In this document: positions 6,387-8,113 of the stretch, piece by piece
Layout of the letters: the number at the start of each line of letters is the position of its first letter
Numbering within the stretch: position 1 is the stretch's first letter
NCBI GenBank assembly: GCA_009778425.1
Contig: WRJU01000171.1
Coordinates: forward strand, 1-8,113
Origin: Pseudomonadota bacterium
GTDB taxonomy: Bacteria; Pseudomonadota; Gammaproteobacteria; Burkholderiales; Rhodocyclaceae
Length of the DNA: 8,113 nt
Direction: 5' to 3'
Notes under the pieces: generated by a model
Told to the model about the DNA's origin: nothing
Seen by the model: the letters and a program-made list of their open reading frames with translations, nothing else
Database searches by the model: none
Made by a program: the position numbers and the translations under genes

Positions 6387-7388
6387 TCATGGCCTTTCCG
6401 CCAGACGTTCGATCATCTTCCACACCGCCCCGATTTGCGGCGCGGCGCGGGTGTGGTAAGCGGGGCCGGTATAGCCCCACCAGTCCCAACAACCGTTCTG
6501 GTTCCCGGCATTCGAGGTTTGCGGGTAGAGCACAAGCAGGCGGTTGGTTTCGGCCCATTCGTTATAGCCGGACTGACGAACCCAGTCCTCGCCCACTGTT
6601 GCGACGTTCTGGCGGCAGCCGTGGAAGGCGACATGGATGCGGCAGCCACCAGCGCGGCAGGCGACGGGGATATAGACGTAAGCGGTGTCATCCATGCTTG
6701 CCTCCCGCACGGCAAACCGGGATTGGTCGAACGCGAGCACCTCGCCGCTTGCCGTCTGCGCCCTGGGACGCAACTCGCCGAGCAGGTGCGCGAGCAAGCG
6801 GCCAGGGGCGTCGAAATCACCGCAATGATTGATATAAGGCGGCTGCGTCACCTCACAGGCGGCTTTCGCCGAGGGCGCGATCATGGCGTGACCGGCATCC
6901 GGCAGACGCTCATAAGCGATGGCCGATTCAGGCAGCCATTGCAGGTAAAACGCGCGGGCCGCATCCACCACCGCGCTTTTCACGGTAGCATCCCGTCCGC
7001 CGGAGAGCAGCCAGACACGGCTGCCGCGCAACCCGTCCGGCGGGTCGATGCGCCCGGCTGCCGCCTGCTTGTCGGCCTCTGCGCGCAATGCGTCCGGTTT
7101 GGGGAGAGGCGCGAAAAAACCGGGAGACATGCAGGACGACAGGGCTTTGAGGGCGCTTCCCCCGGCGCAGTAGTACGGCCCGCCCGCCAGGATGCCCGCC
7201 CCGCGAACCTTTGATGAATGCGCAACATGGAATTGCACCGCCATGAATGCGCCCGAAGAAAGCCCGGAAACGGTCAGATTTTCGGGATCAGCGGCCAGAG
7301 CGGGTAAGGGTTCGGCGGCATGAACGACGGCAAGAGAGAACAGGCATATCGCCATAAAGCCGACGTAGCGGACTCCATGCCATTTCAT
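6387..7388 (-). CDS. exported short-chain-length PHA (PHB) depolymerase, type 2 catalytic domain
   Basis: The 333-residue product starts with a signal peptide (hydrophobic 8-22, likely cleavage after VHA at 24 or the next Ala). It is an alpha/beta-hydrolase: lipase box GLSSG at 42-46 with nucleophile S45, GGRD with D133, AGH with H167, and FHGCRQN with H256 near the C-terminus. Having the oxyanion-hole motif after the triad, instead of before it, is the hallmark of type 2 (circularly permuted) PHB depolymerase catalytic domains. Six or more cysteines (for example C74, C86, C178, C189, C258, C300) fit an exported, disulfide-bonded protein. There is no room for the C-terminal linker and substrate-binding domain of classical extracellular PHB depolymerases, so the natural substrate may be soluble oligomers, amorphous PHA or another polyester. 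The ATG overlaps the antiporter stop (ATGA), with no Shine-Dalgarno visible. Confidence 0.85.
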   Translation of the reverse strand: MKWHGVRYVGFMAICLFSLAVVHAAEPLPALAADPENLTVSGLSSGAFMAVQFHVAHSSKVRGAGILAGGPYYCAGGSALKALSSCMSPGFFAPLPKPDALRAEADKQAAAGRIDPPDGLRGSRVWLLSGGRDATVKSAVVDAARAFYLQWLPESAIAYERLPDAGHAMIAPSAKAACEVTQPPYINHCGDFDAPGRLLAHLLGELRPRAQTASGEVLAFDQSRFAVREASMDDTAYVYIPVACRAGGCRIHVAFHGCRQNVATVGEDWVRQSGYNEWAETNRLLVLYPQTSNAGNQNGCWDWWGYTGPAYHTRAAPQIGAVWKMIERLAERP

Positions 7389-8113
7389 GCGGGATGCCCA
7401 TTCTGACCCACAGGCCGGAAACGTTCGACCACATGGCTGCTCATGCTCTTGGCAAGCTCTTCCTCGTTATAAAAGACATCCGCGATGCCCTCGCCCCGCA
7501 GCAGGTCGGATTCCTCGTCACTATGGGTACGCACCACGATTTCGATGTCCGGGTTCAATGTGCGCGCGGCTTCGGCCATCTGGCGCACATCCAGCGGGGA
7601 AGGCGTGGCCACCGCCAGGATGGCGGCATTGGCGATATGAGCCTGAATCAGTACGGCGGGATCGGTCGCATCGCCATACACGGCAGCTTTCCCCGCCTTG
7701 CGCAGGTCTTCCACGCATTCGCGGTTCTGTTCCGCCACCACGTAGGGGATGTTGCGTTCTTCAAGCGCCCTGGCAATGCGCTGCCCTATCCGACCATAGC
7801 CTACCAGCACCACCTGGCCTTCCAGATATTTGCGGTCGGTGCTCATCGGCAACTGGGCGTAAGGTTCCTCGCGCCGTTCGAGTTTACGCGCGAATTCAAA
7901 CCGCGCCAGCAACCAGCGTTTCAACGGATTGACCGCCATGAACACCAGCGGATTGAGGGCGATGGAGATCAGCGCCGCGCCCAGGATCAGGCTTTGGCCT
8001 TCCGAAGTCATCATTCCCAGTTTGAAACTCAGCGCGGCGAGAAGAAAAGAGAATTCGCCAATTTGCGCCAGGCTGGCGGAGACCGTCAGAGCCGTATTCA
8101 TCGGATAGCGGAA
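7385..8113 (-). CDS. monovalent cation:proton antiporter, CPA2 family, KefB/YbaL-like (5' end outside window)
   Basis: The last 242 residues of a larger protein are present; the frame is open through the right edge. An ATG at 8101 exists, but the residues before it (FRYP) continue the conserved segment of this family that leads into TALTVSASLAQIGEFSF, so it is an internal Met. Visible: the AQIGEFSF motif of the CPA2 transport domain (fragment residues 16-23), the last membrane segments (about 18-33 and 39-62), a basic linker, then a TrkA-N/RCK nucleotide-binding domain from about 99 with GYGRIG at 105-110, E128 in the usual position for the adenosine ribose, and GDATD at 146-150. In this family the cytosolic RCK domain gates K+ or Na+/H+ exchange. 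There is little sequence after the RCK domain and no TrkA-C domain. The C-terminal region resembles YbaL more than KefC. Confidence 0.9.
   Translation of the reverse strand, partial: FRYPMNTALTVSASLAQIGEFSFLLAALSFKLGMMTSEGQSLILGAALISIALNPLVFMAVNPLKRWLLARFEFARKLERREEPYAQLPMSTDRKYLEGQVVLVGYGRIGQRIARALEERNIPYVVAEQNRECVEDLRKAGKAAVYGDATDPAVLIQAHIANAAILAVATPSPLDVRQMAEAARTLNPDIEIVVRTHSDEESDLLRGEGIADVFYNEEELAKSMSSHVVERFRPVGQNGHPA

Noticed and set aside
6342..7214. A 290-codon open frame on the plus strand
   Set aside because: It lies opposite the PHA depolymerase gene, which has a signal peptide and full catalytic motifs. The plus-strand product resembles nothing I know.
8099..8101. ATG at 8101 as the start of the antiporter gene
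   Set aside because: The protein from here would begin in the middle of the conserved transport domain, and the four upstream codons continue the family sequence. The gene is cut by the window edge, not short.
1..8113. tRNA or rRNA genes, CRISPR arrays, insertion sequences, integrase sites
   Set aside because: I saw no such structures when reading both strands. Nearly all of the window is covered by identified protein genes, and no gap exceeds 130 nt.

Overview
The window is a compact, high-GC stretch of chromosome in which every real gene lies on the minus strand. The gene set and order (a biotin ligase and type III pantothenate kinase pair, a small SPOR-domain protein, then coaE, zapD and yacG) fit a betaproteobacterium. 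zapD and yacG limit the choice to beta/gammaproteobacteria, and the birA-coaX-SPOR trio is, from memory, a betaproteobacterial arrangement. The species cannot be told from this sequence.

Layout in transcription order, right to left. (1) 8113-7385: the 3' part of a KefB/YbaL-type monovalent cation:proton antiporter, cut by the right window edge. (2) 7388-6387: an exported short-chain-length polyhydroxyalkanoate depolymerase of the circularly permuted type 2, whose start overlaps the antiporter stop by 4 nt. (3) 6386-6331: a 56-nt gap with an AT-rich 13-bp palindrome and a possible extended -10. (4) 6330-3510: birA, coaX, a SPOR-domain membrane protein and coaE, packed with 4-nt overlaps or a gap of a few bases. 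(5) 3509-3407: a 103-nt gap. (6) 3406-2430: zapD and yacG, closed by a clear rho-independent terminator at 2396-2419. (7) 2395-2304: a short intergenic region with two further inverted repeats. (8) 2303-1: most of a large membrane-bound fusion of a GH17 glucan-modifying domain with a processive GT2 glucan synthase, cut by the left edge.

Functionally, the middle block joins cofactor supply with division and envelope biology. CoaX catalyses the first step of coenzyme A synthesis and CoaE the last, and BirA attaches biotin to acetyl-CoA carboxylase. ZapD cross-links FtsZ, SPOR proteins usually bind septal peptidoglycan, and YacG inhibits DNA gyrase. The flanking genes deal with storage polymer (PHA depolymerase), ion homeostasis (antiporter) and a periplasmic or extracellular beta-glucan (GH17-GT2).

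All protein families here are known. I found no clearly undescribed system. The points most worth a second look are the two intergenic regions with inverted repeats, the merging of the coaX and coaE blocks through the SPOR gene, the coupling of an antiporter to a PHA depolymerase, and the details of the GH17-GT2 enzyme.
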